From the NCBI GenBank assembly GCA_025934395.1, contig JAICYC010000017.1, positions 1-48,937 on the forward strand: 48,937 nt of DNA, read 5' to 3'. Both the position numbers and the translations under genes were made by a program. The DNA comes from Solirubrobacteraceae bacterium (GTDB lineage: Bacteria > Actinomycetota > Thermoleophilia > Solirubrobacterales > Solirubrobacteraceae). Of this stretch, positions 18,470 to 27,329 are shown one piece after another (positions within the stretch are counted from its first letter, which is position 1; the number at the start of each line of letters is the position of its first letter). A model generated the notes under the pieces. It was not told the origin of the DNA, ran no database searches, and was given only the letters and a program-made list of their open reading frames with translations.

Positions 18470-18795
18470 GGCGAGGGGCCCGGCGCGACCCGAGGGCGAA
18501 GCCCCGGCGCGAGCGAAGGCGAAGGCCCGGCCCGACCGGGCGGACCCGGGACACGGATGCGAGGTGCGGCGGAGGCGCGCTTGAAGGCCGCCCTGCCGGG
18601 ACGGCGCGAGGTGTGGCAGCTCGCCGAGCTGCCGATCCCGCACAGATACGGAAGCCGCGTGGGAGACCGAGGCCCGTGCGCCCGGTGATTGAAACGGCGA
18701 GCGAGCGGGTATATCCCGCGTTCGGAGAGGCGGGGCCGGGGAGCCCTGCCCGCAAAATCACATTCTCTGGGGACTTCTCGGGGAAAGGGGTCAGG
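18470..18795 (+). promoter_or_regulatory. Intergenic region with a possible promoter for exported copy 2
   Basis: No credible ORF in these 326 nt. TTGAAA (18689-18694) and TATATC (18710-18715), spaced 15 nt, form a weak promoter. The -10 lies inside the inverted repeat GCGGGTATATCCCGC (18705-18719). The rest is GC-rich with nothing I recognise. Confidence 0.35.
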
Positions 18796-19506
18796 ATGAG
18801 GATCAGAAGGTTCGGCATTGCCGGCGCCGTGCTGGCAGTGACCATCGCGGTCGCCGCGCTCGCATCGAGCGCGTCGGCGTCGCCCGTGTTCTTCGGGAAG
18901 GCGGCTGTCGGGTCGACCGTCGCGCCGGTCAAATTCACGGGCACGCTGGGCGCGGCGTTCCTCGAAGCGAAAGCCGGCACGAAGATCACGTGCACGGCGG
19001 GCACCAGCACGGGAGAAGTGACGGGGCCCACCACCGGCAAAAACGGCGTGACCAAATTCACCGGTTGCGAAACGTCGGGCGTGGAGTGCCACAACGCCGC
19101 CGCGAACGAAATCGACACTAAAGTGCTCGCGGGGACGCTCGGCAACGTCAGCGCAACGCTTCCGGGTATCCGCCTCTTCGACGAAAAAGAAGGCAGAGGC
19201 GGCATCCTGGCTGAATTCACCTGCGCCGGCGGAGCGGTGAAAGTCCAGGTCCGCGGCTCGGTCATCGGTTCGCTGAGCGGTGCGTCCGGTAAAACGGTCG
19301 AAGAAGGCAAACTCGCCACGTCGAGCAAACTGACGTTCGCCGAGAAAGAAGGCATCCAGAAATACGTCAAATTCGTCCCCGGTGAAGGCGAAGCCGGCGA
19401 AGAACAGCTCGAAGGCAACACGGGCGCGGGCTTTGAAAAGTCCGGCCAGTCCGTGATCGCCACGCTGAAAACGACCCCGGCCGGTCAGCTCGGCGTCACG
19501 AAATAG
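18796..19506 (+). CDS. Small exported four-cysteine protein, copy 2 (GSVI module)
   Basis: A 236-residue paralogue of the preceding gene. The signal peptide (MRIRRFGIAGAVLAVTIAVA) is different, but the mature protein is nearly the same from SPVFFGKAAVG to the end, with the same four cysteines and VRGSVIGSLSG. The last 270 nt of the two genes are almost identical even at synonymous positions, which suggests a recent duplication or gene conversion. The start has GGGGTCAGG upstream. Function unknown. Confidence 0.82.
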   Translation: MRIRRFGIAGAVLAVTIAVAALASSASASPVFFGKAAVGSTVAPVKFTGTLGAAFLEAKAGTKITCTAGTSTGEVTGPTTGKNGVTKFTGCETSGVECHNAAANEIDTKVLAGTLGNVSATLPGIRLFDEKEGRGGILAEFTCAGGAVKVQVRGSVIGSLSGASGKTVEEGKLATSSKLTFAEKEGIQKYVKFVPGEGEAGEEQLEGNTGAGFEKSGQSVIATLKTTPAGQLGVTK

Positions 19507-19590
19507 GAGCTGAGCCGACCAGCGACAAGACACAAGGCGACTCGCCACGCCGGCCTCAACCGGCGCAGGCGGTGAGCCCGCAGTGAATCG

Positions 19591-19626
19591 GGAGCGCGAG
19601 ACCTTGGTCTCGCGCTCCTGTTCTTT
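19591..19626 (+). terminator. Intrinsic terminator after exported copy 2
   Basis: Twelve-base-pair perfect stem GGAGCGCGAGAC-CTTG-GTCTCGCGCTCC followed by TGTTCTTT. Confidence 0.85.
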
Positions 19627-19841
19627 GCCGGCTGCCGGCGGACGGTGGCGCCGCGCGGCTCCCTTCAGCTGTCCCCGCCGACCCAGGCGCCAGGGCGCCA
19701 ACACGCTCTGGAGGCCGTGTGGGCGAGTCGCGATTCCACGGCGGTGGGTGCTCACGCGATCCGCGCCACGGCGCAACGTTTGGCGGTCGCGCGCGTTATG
19801 TAGGCGGAGGTTGCTGCTGGACGGGCGCGGATGGTTGCTGC
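19627..19841. other. Intergenic stretch before the A2 promoter
   Basis: No feature recognised. An open frame running into A2 from 19719 has unusual composition and no ribosome-binding site, so I read it as non-coding. Confidence 0.5.
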
Positions 19842-19869
19842 TTGACAGCGAATCGCCCATCGATAAACT
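19842..19869 (+). promoter_or_regulatory. Sigma70-type promoter of the A2-B2 bicistron
   Basis: Consensus TTGACA (19842-19847), 16-nt spacer, TAAACT (19864-19869). Predicted start near 19877, giving a short leader that holds GGAGAGGGACAGG before the ATG at 19899. Confidence 0.6.
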
Positions 19870-19898
19870 CGCTTGTAGAGGATTCGGAGAGGGACAGG

Positions 19899-22800
19899 AT
19901 GGCGGAGAGCAGGATCGATGAGGGCGAGGAGCGTGGCGACGGCGGGGGGGAGCAAGCGGGCTCTCGCGCCGGGAACGGCGCCGCCCGCCGGGGCTCACGC
20001 CGCCTGCTCCTGACGGTCGCCGCAGCAGTTCTCGGCGCCCTCGCGCTCGCCGGGCCCTCCTCCGCGTCCGCGGAAGGAGGCCGCGAACTCAAGCTGAGCT
20101 TCAAGGCGGCCGGTGAATGCACTTTCACCGCGCACGAAGGGAACACGTCCGGACCGGGCGGGGTCGCAGTCGACGAAGCGACCGGCGAAATCTTCGTGTT
20201 CGATCGCGGCAACAACGGCGTCGATCGGTTCAGCGCGACGGGCACCTGCCTGTCGCACTTCGCGGTCGGGAAAAAAGCCACCGGCAACGCGACGCAGGAA
20301 GGCATCGCGTTCGACAACGCGCCCTCGAGTCCGTCGTTCGGAGACCTCTACGTCTACGAAAACGGCGACCGCTCGATCCACAAGTACCGAGTCGAAGGCA
20401 GCGGTGCTGCTGTGCTGGTCGGACAGATCGCGGGCACGCCCTCGGGAGAAGAAACGGTGAAGTTCACGCTGCACGGCCTCTCGGTGGACAACGCCGGCGA
20501 CCTCTGGGCGTACAACCTGAACAGCATCGACGAGTTCAACAACGAAGTGCACAACGCGTTCGTGTCCGAGACGGAAATCGGGTCCCTGCTGTGCCTGCCG
20601 CGGGCAGGTTTCGCTGTTGGGCCTGTCGGTCTGGCCGGGAAGCCGGAACGGTTCTACGTCGGGCGTCAACGCGAATCGAACCGGGAAAAATGCGAACCGA
20701 CGGTGGTCACGGACCTGCTCGACGGGGACCTGGAACCGGTCGAAGCGTCCGGGAGCGCGCAGCTGGGTGAAAACCCGACCGGGATCGCAGTGGACCTCGG
20801 GTCCGGCACCTCGTTCATCGACAACGGCATGGGCGTCGCGGAATTCACGCCGGACGGAACGCTGCTGAAACAGTTCGGCGTCGGCAGCCTCCACGAAGGC
20901 GCCGGCGTGGCCGCCTCGGCTGCGACGGGCGCCGTGTACGTGGCGGACGCCCACGAAGGGCAGGTGCAGGTCTACGTTCCCGGAGGTGAAGCAATCGGAC
21001 CGGTGGCCAACCCGGCCGTGCTGCCCGACGGCCGTGCCTGGGAGCAGGTGACGCCCGCCAACAAGCTCGGCTCGGCCCTCTATCCGATCTCGATGTTCTT
21101 CGGGGTGATCGAGGCCTCCGAAGACGGCAACGCGCTGACGTTCACGTCCGCGGCGCCGATCGTCACCGACGCGGCGGCCAACCGTGCGCCCGAACCCGTC
21201 CAGAACCTCGCGCAGCGCTCCGCAACCGCCTGGAACACGCAGGATCTCGCGACCCCGCGCAACAACATCCCGATCTCCTCGAAGTCCGGCTACGGCGGCT
21301 CGGAGTACCGCTTCTTCACACCGGACCTCAGCGCCGGGCTGCTCGAACCCGATCTCGGGTTCCAGGTCGCAGAAGAACTGCGGCTCGCCCCGGGAGCGAC
21401 GGAAACGACCCTCTACTCGCGCAACACCTCAGGGCCCGACGGCAGCTGCGAACCGGTCCCCTCGGCCTGCTATGAAGCGCTCGTGACCGCCGCGAACGCC
21501 ACGTCCGGCGCGGCGTTCGGTGGCAGGCTGGCCTTCATCAGCGCGACTTCCAACGGCCAGCACGCGGTGTTCCTCTCGAGCGTGGGGATCACGCCGGGCG
21601 CCCTCCGCGAAGGCCTGTACGAGTGGAGCAAGGGTGGAGCGCTGCGGCTTGTCAACCTGCTCCCCCTCTCCGAAGGCGGCACTCAGGCACCCGAATCCTC
21701 GCTCGGCATCGGCGAACCGGGGACGAACGAGGGCAACCCCCGCAACGCCATCTCCGCGAGCGGCTCGCGCGTGTTCTGGAGCGCGTCGCAGGAAGCGGGG
21801 AACCAAGCGCTCTACGTGCGCGACTTCGAATTCAACTCGACGCTGCGCGTTGACGCGGCGCAGGGAGTGGCCCAGCCCAAAGAAGCCACCTCCCAGTTCC
21901 AGCTCGCGACCGCGAGCGGCTCGCGGGTGTTCTTCACCGACACCGGCCGTCTGCTCCCCGAATCGGGCGGGGAAAACCTCGAACAAGAACCCGCCGGCGA
22001 GGGCGATCTCTACGCCTGCGACCTCGTCGAACGCGAACACCAGCTCGCGTGCAACCTGACCGATCTCACGCGAGTCAGCAAGACGCGCTCCGCCGAAGTC
22101 CAGGGCGCGGTGGTCGGGGCCAGCGAAGACGGGAACACGGTCTACTTCGTCGCCAACGCCGCGCTCGCGCCCGGCGCGACCCAGGGACACTGCGAAGGAG
22201 AACGTCCGTCGGTCGCCTCCACGTGCAACCTGTACATGGCGCACTTCAACGGGAGCTCGTGGCAGACCACGTTCATCGCCTCGCTCTCGGGCGAAGACGG
22301 CCCCGACTTCGCGCTGAACCAGTCGTTCTCGATGTCGACGATCAGCTCGCGCGTGTCGCCCAACGGCAAGTACCTCGCGTTCATGTCCGCTCGCAGCCTT
22401 ACCGGCTACGACAACGTCGACGCGAGCCCCGTGGCGAACGGCGCGCGCGACGAGGAGGTCTACCTCTACAACGCCGAAGCCGGCACGATCGCGTGCGCGT
22501 CGTGCAACCCGAAGGGCGAACGGCCGCAAGGCTTCCACGACTCCTCCCAGGTGGGGGGGACCGGGACCCTGGTCGACAAACAGGGCATCTGGGTCGAAGA
22601 ACCGAACGAGGGCGAACATCACGCCGACCACTGGCTCGCGGGGACGATCCCCGGATGGACGGCGCTCAAAGGCCAGATCGCGCTGTACCAGTCGCGCTAC
22701 CTCTCCAACACCGGGCGTCTGTTCTTCAACAGCACGGATACGCTCGTGGAAGGCGACAAGAATCAGCTCGCGGACGTCTACGAGTACGAGCCCGACGGAG

Positions 22801-23321
22801 AAGGCTCGTGCACCAGCGAAACCGGCTGCGTGTCGCTGATCTCCTCGGGCTCGGCCGAATCGACCCGGGAATCGGTGTTCCTCGACGCCAGCGAAAGCGG
22901 CAACGACGTGTTCTTCCTCACGGCGACGCGGCTCGTCGAACAGGACACCGATCCGGCCTTCGACATCTACGACGCCCGTGTGTGCACAACCTCCTCGCCC
23001 TGCATCCCGGCGCCGCCAAAGCCGACACCGGAATGCTCCGGCGAAGAATGCAAAGAAAAAGTGTCTGCTCCCGCGCTGCCGCCCGTGCCGGCGAGCACCG
23101 TGCCGGGTGGCGGGAACGTCGCGAGCGTGCGCGTGCTGTCGTTCGTCGAAGTAAAACCGCAATCCAACTCGAAGCCGCTGACGCGCGCCCAGAAGCTCGC
23201 CAAAGCGCTGAAGGCGTGCAAGAAGATAAAGAAGCACTCCAAGCGCAAGGCCTGCGAACACCAGGCGCGCAAGAAATACGGCCCGCCGGCGAAACATCAC
23301 AAGAAGCGCTCCAAGAAATGA
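19899..23321 (+). CDS. Giant exported NHL/PD40-type beta-propeller protein (A2)
   Basis: A 1140-residue paralogue of A1. An unusually long hydrophilic N-region (acidic, then RRGSRRLLL) precedes the hydrophobic core, with cleavage after about residue 58 (PSSASA); the double arginine makes Tat export possible. NHL-like strands (GPGGVAVDEATGEIFVFDRG) come first. From about residue 379 (WEQVTPANKLGSALYPIS) PD40-like segments follow, including SPNGKYLAFMSARSLTGYDN. A proline-rich linker precedes the basic two-cysteine tail (KALKACKKIKK, KACEHQARKKYG). ATG 19899 was chosen for its ribosome-binding site and promoter. It overlaps B2 by ATGA. Function unknown. Confidence 0.85.
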   Translation: MAESRIDEGEERGDGGGEQAGSRAGNGAARRGSRRLLLTVAAAVLGALALAGPSSASAEGGRELKLSFKAAGECTFTAHEGNTSGPGGVAVDEATGEIFVFDRGNNGVDRFSATGTCLSHFAVGKKATGNATQEGIAFDNAPSSPSFGDLYVYENGDRSIHKYRVEGSGAAVLVGQIAGTPSGEETVKFTLHGLSVDNAGDLWAYNLNSIDEFNNEVHNAFVSETEIGSLLCLPRAGFAVGPVGLAGKPERFYVGRQRESNREKCEPTVVTDLLDGDLEPVEASGSAQLGENPTGIAVDLGSGTSFIDNGMGVAEFTPDGTLLKQFGVGSLHEGAGVAASAATGAVYVADAHEGQVQVYVPGGEAIGPVANPAVLPDGRAWEQVTPANKLGSALYPISMFFGVIEASEDGNALTFTSAAPIVTDAAANRAPEPVQNLAQRSATAWNTQDLATPRNNIPISSKSGYGGSEYRFFTPDLSAGLLEPDLGFQVAEELRLAPGATETTLYSRNTSGPDGSCEPVPSACYEALVTAANATSGAAFGGRLAFISATSNGQHAVFLSSVGITPGALREGLYEWSKGGALRLVNLLPLSEGGTQAPESSLGIGEPGTNEGNPRNAISASGSRVFWSASQEAGNQALYVRDFEFNSTLRVDAAQGVAQPKEATSQFQLATASGSRVFFTDTGRLLPESGGENLEQEPAGEGDLYACDLVEREHQLACNLTDLTRVSKTRSAEVQGAVVGASEDGNTVYFVANAALAPGATQGHCEGERPSVASTCNLYMAHFNGSSWQTTFIASLSGEDGPDFALNQSFSMSTISSRVSPNGKYLAFMSARSLTGYDNVDASPVANGARDEEVYLYNAEAGTIACASCNPKGERPQGFHDSSQVGGTGTLVDKQGIWVEEPNEGEHHADHWLAGTIPGWTALKGQIALYQSRYLSNTGRLFFNSTDTLVEGDKNQLADVYEYEPDGEGSCTSETGCVSLISSGSAESTRESVFLDASESGNDVFFLTATRLVEQDTDPAFDIYDARVCTTSSPCIPAPPKPTPECSGEECKEKVSAPALPPVPASTVPGGGNVASVRVLSFVEVKPQSNSKPLTRAQKLAKALKACKKIKKHSKRKACEHQARKKYGPPAKHHKKRSKK

Positions 23322-26300
23322 TCCCCGCCCGACGTATGACGATGGCTGCTCGCCGCAGGATGCTCGGCCTCCTCGCTGTGTGCGGGGCGGTGCTGGCGAT
23401 CGCCCTCGTGGCGGTCCAGCCCGCGGGGGCCGCCGAAAACTGCAAAGGCGTGTGCGCCGGCTGGTGGCACCTGTCGATCAACGCCGCCCCGACGTACATC
23501 GCCCCCGGCCACGAAGCCGTGCTCGCGATCAGCGCCACGAACCTCGGCAGCGGGTACATCAAGGCGACGCCGGGCGAACCGGTGACGCTCAAGAACGTCC
23601 TGCCCGCGGGTCTCGTGCTCACCGGGACGGCGCCGCGCATCTGCCTCACGGAAACGGCCAACGGGCCGATCTGCGGCAAGCGCTCGCCCGAACACACGGA
23701 AGCCAAGACGAAAGAAAAGCCCGTGTGCGACCCGGCGACGTTCTCGTGCACGATCACGCAGGGTCTCGCCCCTTACGAATCGATCGAGATCGACGCCACG
23801 GTGAAGGCCGAACTGCCGACCGGGACAGACACGTCGCTGAGCGACGAAGCGATCGTCGAAGGGGGCGGCGCCGCGCGGACGGCGATCAAGCGGCCCGTGC
23901 GCATCTCCGAATCCGAAGTCCCGTTCGGGGTCGAAAACTACGAATTCGAGCCGGAAGACGAACTCGGGCAGCCCGACCGCCAGGCGGGCGCCCATCCCTT
24001 CCAGCTGACGACGACGCTCGCGTTCAACGAGATCCTGCACGACTACAAAGGCGAAAGGGGCGTCCAGACGACGACTCCGCAAGAGACGAAGAACGTCCAC
24101 GTGAACCTGCCGCCGGGCTTCGTCGGGAACCCGATCGGCGTGCCCCAGTGCACCGAACTGCAGTTCACGACCCATCCGCGGCCGCCGGGCGGGCGCGAAG
24201 ACGCGGGTGTGAACGAGTGCCCCCAGGACAGCGTCGTGGGTGTATCCGTGGTGCGGATCGACGAACCGATCACCCTCGCCGAGCGCACGGTCGTCAGCCC
24301 CGTGTTCAACCTCGTCCCGGCCGAAGGGGAGCCCGCGCGTTTCGGCTTCCAGGCCTTCACGGTCCCGGTCACGCTCGACACTGTCGACAACGGGGGCGAC
24401 TTCCACGTCGCCGTCAACGTGAACCAGGCGTCGCAGGCTGCCGCGCTGCTGCAGAGCGAAGTCACCGTCTGGGGGGTTCCGGGCGACCACCGCCACGATC
24501 AGGCGCGTGGCTGGGCCTGCCTGGTCGAAGAAGCCGAGGCGCAGTCGTTCGGCAAACCATGCGCCGAAGAAGAACTCTCGACGAAGGCGTTCCTGTCGCT
24601 GCCGACCTCGTGCAGCGCCGCCCTGGAAACGTCCTCGCTCGTACAGTCCTGGGAACCGGGCGCGCCGCTGCTCCCAGCCGTGTCGCCCAAGTTCATGGGT
24701 GACGAAGAAGGCACCCTGACGCCCACCAACTGCGGCGCGCTCCCGTTCACGCCCGCGATTGCGATCCAACCCGAGGAACACTCGGCGAACACGCCCACCG
24801 GCCTGCACGTCACGCTCAAGGTCCCGCAGACGAGCTTCGAAGAACAGAACGGTCTCGCCGAGGCCGACCTGCGTGACTCGGTCGTCACGCTCCCCGAAGG
24901 GGTCCTGCTGAACCCGTCGGCTGCCAACGGGCTCGCGGCATGCTCGGAGTCGGCTGTCGGCTTCGAACGAGTCAACCCGATCTCGGGCACCGCCGAATTC
25001 CGTCCCGAAGTCCCTAACGTCGAAGGCGCCGAAGAACTTGCCGCGAGGGAAGCCCGCGGCGAAGTCTGCCCAAAGGGCTCCAAGGTCGGGACCGTGCGCG
25101 TCAAGACCCCCGTACTCAGCCACGAACTGGCGGGCAATGTGTACCTGGCCGAACAGGAACACAACCCGTTCGGCTCGCTGTTCGCGCTTTACATCGTCGT
25201 CAAGGATCCCGTGTCTGGAGTCGTCGCGAAGCTCGCCGGCGAAGTGGTGCTCAACGAAACCACAGGCCAGATCAAGACCACGTTCAAGAACTCGCCCCAG
25301 CTGCCGTTCGAAGAATTCGAACTCAACCTGATGAACGGCCCGCGCGCGTCGGTGACGACCCCGAGGGCGTGCGGCACGTACGCGATCGACGCGCTGTTCC
25401 AGTCGTGGGCGGTCGGCAAGGAAGCGGAAGAAAAAGGCGAAGGCCTCGTCGGCAGCTCCGGGCTCGCGAGCGAACGCGAATTCGCGATCGACGCCGGCGC
25501 CGAAGGCGCGCCGTGCCCGGGCGGACAGCCTCCGTTCAACCCCGGCTTCGTGGCGGGCACGACCGAAAGCCAGGCGGGCGCGTTCACGCCGTTCACGCTG
25601 ACGCTCACCCGCGGCAGCGGCGAACAGGCCCCGACGGGCCTGACCGTGAAACTGCCGCCGGGGATCGCGGGCTACCTCTCGAACGTCAAGCAGTGCCCCG
25701 AGCCGCAGGCGAGCGAAGGCACGTGCGGCCCCGAGAGCCTGATCGGCTCTGCCACCGCCGTGGCCGGACTCGGCGAAACTCCGTTCACGGAGACCGGTGG
25801 CCGCGTGTACGTCACCGGCCCCTACGGCGGCGCGCCGTTCGGCCTGTCGGTCGTGATTCCCGCCGTGGCCGGCCCCTTCAACTTCGGCGACGTGGTCACC
25901 CGCTCGGCGATCCACGTCGACCCCAACACCGCCGCGCTGACGATCAACAGCACACTGCCGACGATGCTCAACGCGCTGCACAACCCCAACACCGGTGGCG
26001 AAACGCACACGGGCGCCCCGGTGCAGCTGCGCCGCGTCGACGTTCGGGTCGAAAGGCCGGGCAATGCGCCGTTCCAGTTCAACCCCACCAACTGCTCCCC
26101 GATGGCGATCACCGGGACCGTAACCGGCGAACAGGGCGCCGTCGCGCAGGTGTCGTCGCCGTTCCAGGTCAAGGGGTGCAACAACCTCGCGTTCTCCCCC
26201 CAGCTCGAAGCGACAACCAACTCGAACTACTCGAAAGTCAACGGCACGAGCCTCGTCGTGAAGGTCACGGCTACGCCGGGCCAGGCGAACATCAAAACGA

Positions 26301-26998
26301 CGAAGATCAAGTTCCCCGCGCAGTTGCCGTCGCGCCTCACCACGATCCAGAAAGCGTGCCCTGAACAGAAGTTCAACGAAAACCCGGCATCGTGTCCGGA
26401 AGGCTCCGTGATCGGCTCTGCGATCGCGCACACGCCGGTGCTCAACCAGCCGCTCACCGGCCCCGCGTACCTTGTGTCGCACGGCAACGCTGCCTTCCCC
26501 GACGCCGAGTTCGTGCTGCAGGGCGAAAACGGTGTGGTCCTCGTACTCGACGGCCAGACGGACATCAAAGGCCCCCACGGTGAACCGTGTGCGGCCAGCC
26601 ATTCGGGGTGCGTCACGAGCTCGTCCTTCGAATCGGTTCCCGACGCCCCCGTCAGCACGTTCGAAGTGAACCTGCCGGCGGGCCCGCACTCGGCGTTCAC
26701 CGGGTTTGAAGACCTGTGCAAACCTGTCACAACCGTCACGCGCCAGGCGATTGTCAACAAGACGGTCGGCAAGCGCAAGCACAGGCACACGGTCAAAGTG
26801 CGCAAGACGGTGACAGAAAAAGTCGCGTCCTCGTTGCAGTTGCCCACGATCCTCGGCGGGCAGAACGGCGACGTGATCGAAGAGACGCTGCCGCTTCACG
26901 TGACTGGCTGCAAAGGCGTGGCCGGCTTCAAGAAGGCCAAGCACAAGCACAAGCACAAGCACAAGCACAAGAAGAAGAAGCACAAGAAGAAGAAGTAG
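23318..26998 (+). CDS. Giant exported repeat protein (B2), DUF11-like N-terminus and four repeats
   Basis: A 1226-residue paralogue of B1. ATG 23318 overlaps the A2 stop exactly as in A1-B1; ATGs at 23336 and 23342 are alternatives. The signal peptide ends near residue 39 (VQPAGAA). A DUF11-like domain (WWHLSINAAPTYIAPGHEA) precedes four repeats near residues 259, 520, 775 and 997, opening with VNLPPGFVGNP, VTLPEGVLLNP, VKLPPGIAGYL and IKFPAQLPSRLT, each with paired cysteines and an S-x-[VI]-G motif. The tail is only lysine and histidine, encoded by a hexanucleotide repeat. No catalytic motif; surface or matrix role inferred. Confidence 0.83.
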   Translation: MIPARRMTMAARRRMLGLLAVCGAVLAIALVAVQPAGAAENCKGVCAGWWHLSINAAPTYIAPGHEAVLAISATNLGSGYIKATPGEPVTLKNVLPAGLVLTGTAPRICLTETANGPICGKRSPEHTEAKTKEKPVCDPATFSCTITQGLAPYESIEIDATVKAELPTGTDTSLSDEAIVEGGGAARTAIKRPVRISESEVPFGVENYEFEPEDELGQPDRQAGAHPFQLTTTLAFNEILHDYKGERGVQTTTPQETKNVHVNLPPGFVGNPIGVPQCTELQFTTHPRPPGGREDAGVNECPQDSVVGVSVVRIDEPITLAERTVVSPVFNLVPAEGEPARFGFQAFTVPVTLDTVDNGGDFHVAVNVNQASQAAALLQSEVTVWGVPGDHRHDQARGWACLVEEAEAQSFGKPCAEEELSTKAFLSLPTSCSAALETSSLVQSWEPGAPLLPAVSPKFMGDEEGTLTPTNCGALPFTPAIAIQPEEHSANTPTGLHVTLKVPQTSFEEQNGLAEADLRDSVVTLPEGVLLNPSAANGLAACSESAVGFERVNPISGTAEFRPEVPNVEGAEELAAREARGEVCPKGSKVGTVRVKTPVLSHELAGNVYLAEQEHNPFGSLFALYIVVKDPVSGVVAKLAGEVVLNETTGQIKTTFKNSPQLPFEEFELNLMNGPRASVTTPRACGTYAIDALFQSWAVGKEAEEKGEGLVGSSGLASEREFAIDAGAEGAPCPGGQPPFNPGFVAGTTESQAGAFTPFTLTLTRGSGEQAPTGLTVKLPPGIAGYLSNVKQCPEPQASEGTCGPESLIGSATAVAGLGETPFTETGGRVYVTGPYGGAPFGLSVVIPAVAGPFNFGDVVTRSAIHVDPNTAALTINSTLPTMLNALHNPNTGGETHTGAPVQLRRVDVRVERPGNAPFQFNPTNCSPMAITGTVTGEQGAVAQVSSPFQVKGCNNLAFSPQLEATTNSNYSKVNGTSLVVKVTATPGQANIKTTKIKFPAQLPSRLTTIQKACPEQKFNENPASCPEGSVIGSAIAHTPVLNQPLTGPAYLVSHGNAAFPDAEFVLQGENGVVLVLDGQTDIKGPHGEPCAASHSGCVTSSSFESVPDAPVSTFEVNLPAGPHSAFTGFEDLCKPVTTVTRQAIVNKTVGKRKHRHTVKVRKTVTEKVASSLQLPTILGGQNGDVIEETLPLHVTGCKGVAGFKKAKHKHKHKHKHKKKKHKKKK
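26939..26995 (+). repeat. Hexanucleotide/trinucleotide coding repeat in the B2 tail
   Basis: Five perfect tandem AAGCAC units (26939-26968), then AAG-rich units, all in frame, encoding alternating Lys-His and then poly-Lys. Copy-number slippage would change tail length without a frameshift. Confidence 0.85.
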
Positions 26999-27125
26999 CC
27001 TTGGCCGGCTCGCCCGGGGCCCGCGCCCTGCGAGCGGCAGTCATCTCCAGGTCGAGTGCGCCCGGCAGCGTCGGGGCAGACCGGCGCGGGCGCGCGTACC
27101 GCCGAGCGCAGGTCGGAGACGCGGG

Positions 27126-27155
27126 TTGCATCATCGGAGGAGCGGCGGATAGGAT
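27126..27155 (+). promoter_or_regulatory. Possible promoter of exported copy 3
   Basis: TTGCAT (27126-27131), 18-nt spacer, TAGGAT (27150-27155). The remaining 26999-27329 gap holds a weak hairpin GCTCGC/GCGAGC (27008-27035) after B2 and a leader of about 170 nt ending in AAAGGAG before the GTG at 27330. I see no shared structure with the leader at 17421. Confidence 0.4.
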
Positions 27156-27329
27156 CGAGCGGCCTAAGTCGGGAGCGAACAGCTCAGATGCGGAGTGGGC
27201 CGCGCCCCCCTACGGGAGGCTGAGCGGCATCTCGAGGCTGCGGTCGACGCCGTTTAGCAGGGGCGCTCGGCCTCACCCAAGGATCCCGGCGCGGGCCGCG
27301 GTACTTGCAAAGCAACGAAAGGAGCGCAA

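Noticed and set aside
18466-19998. Long minus-strand open frame across the small exported gene copy 2
   Set aside because: Antisense shadow of a gene with signal peptide and paralogues; its translation is low-complexity Arg/Phe/Glu-rich with no family signature.
26936-26998. CRISPR or DNA repeat array
   Set aside because: The repeats are 6-nt/3-nt units in frame, encoding the Lys/His tail of B2; no spacers.
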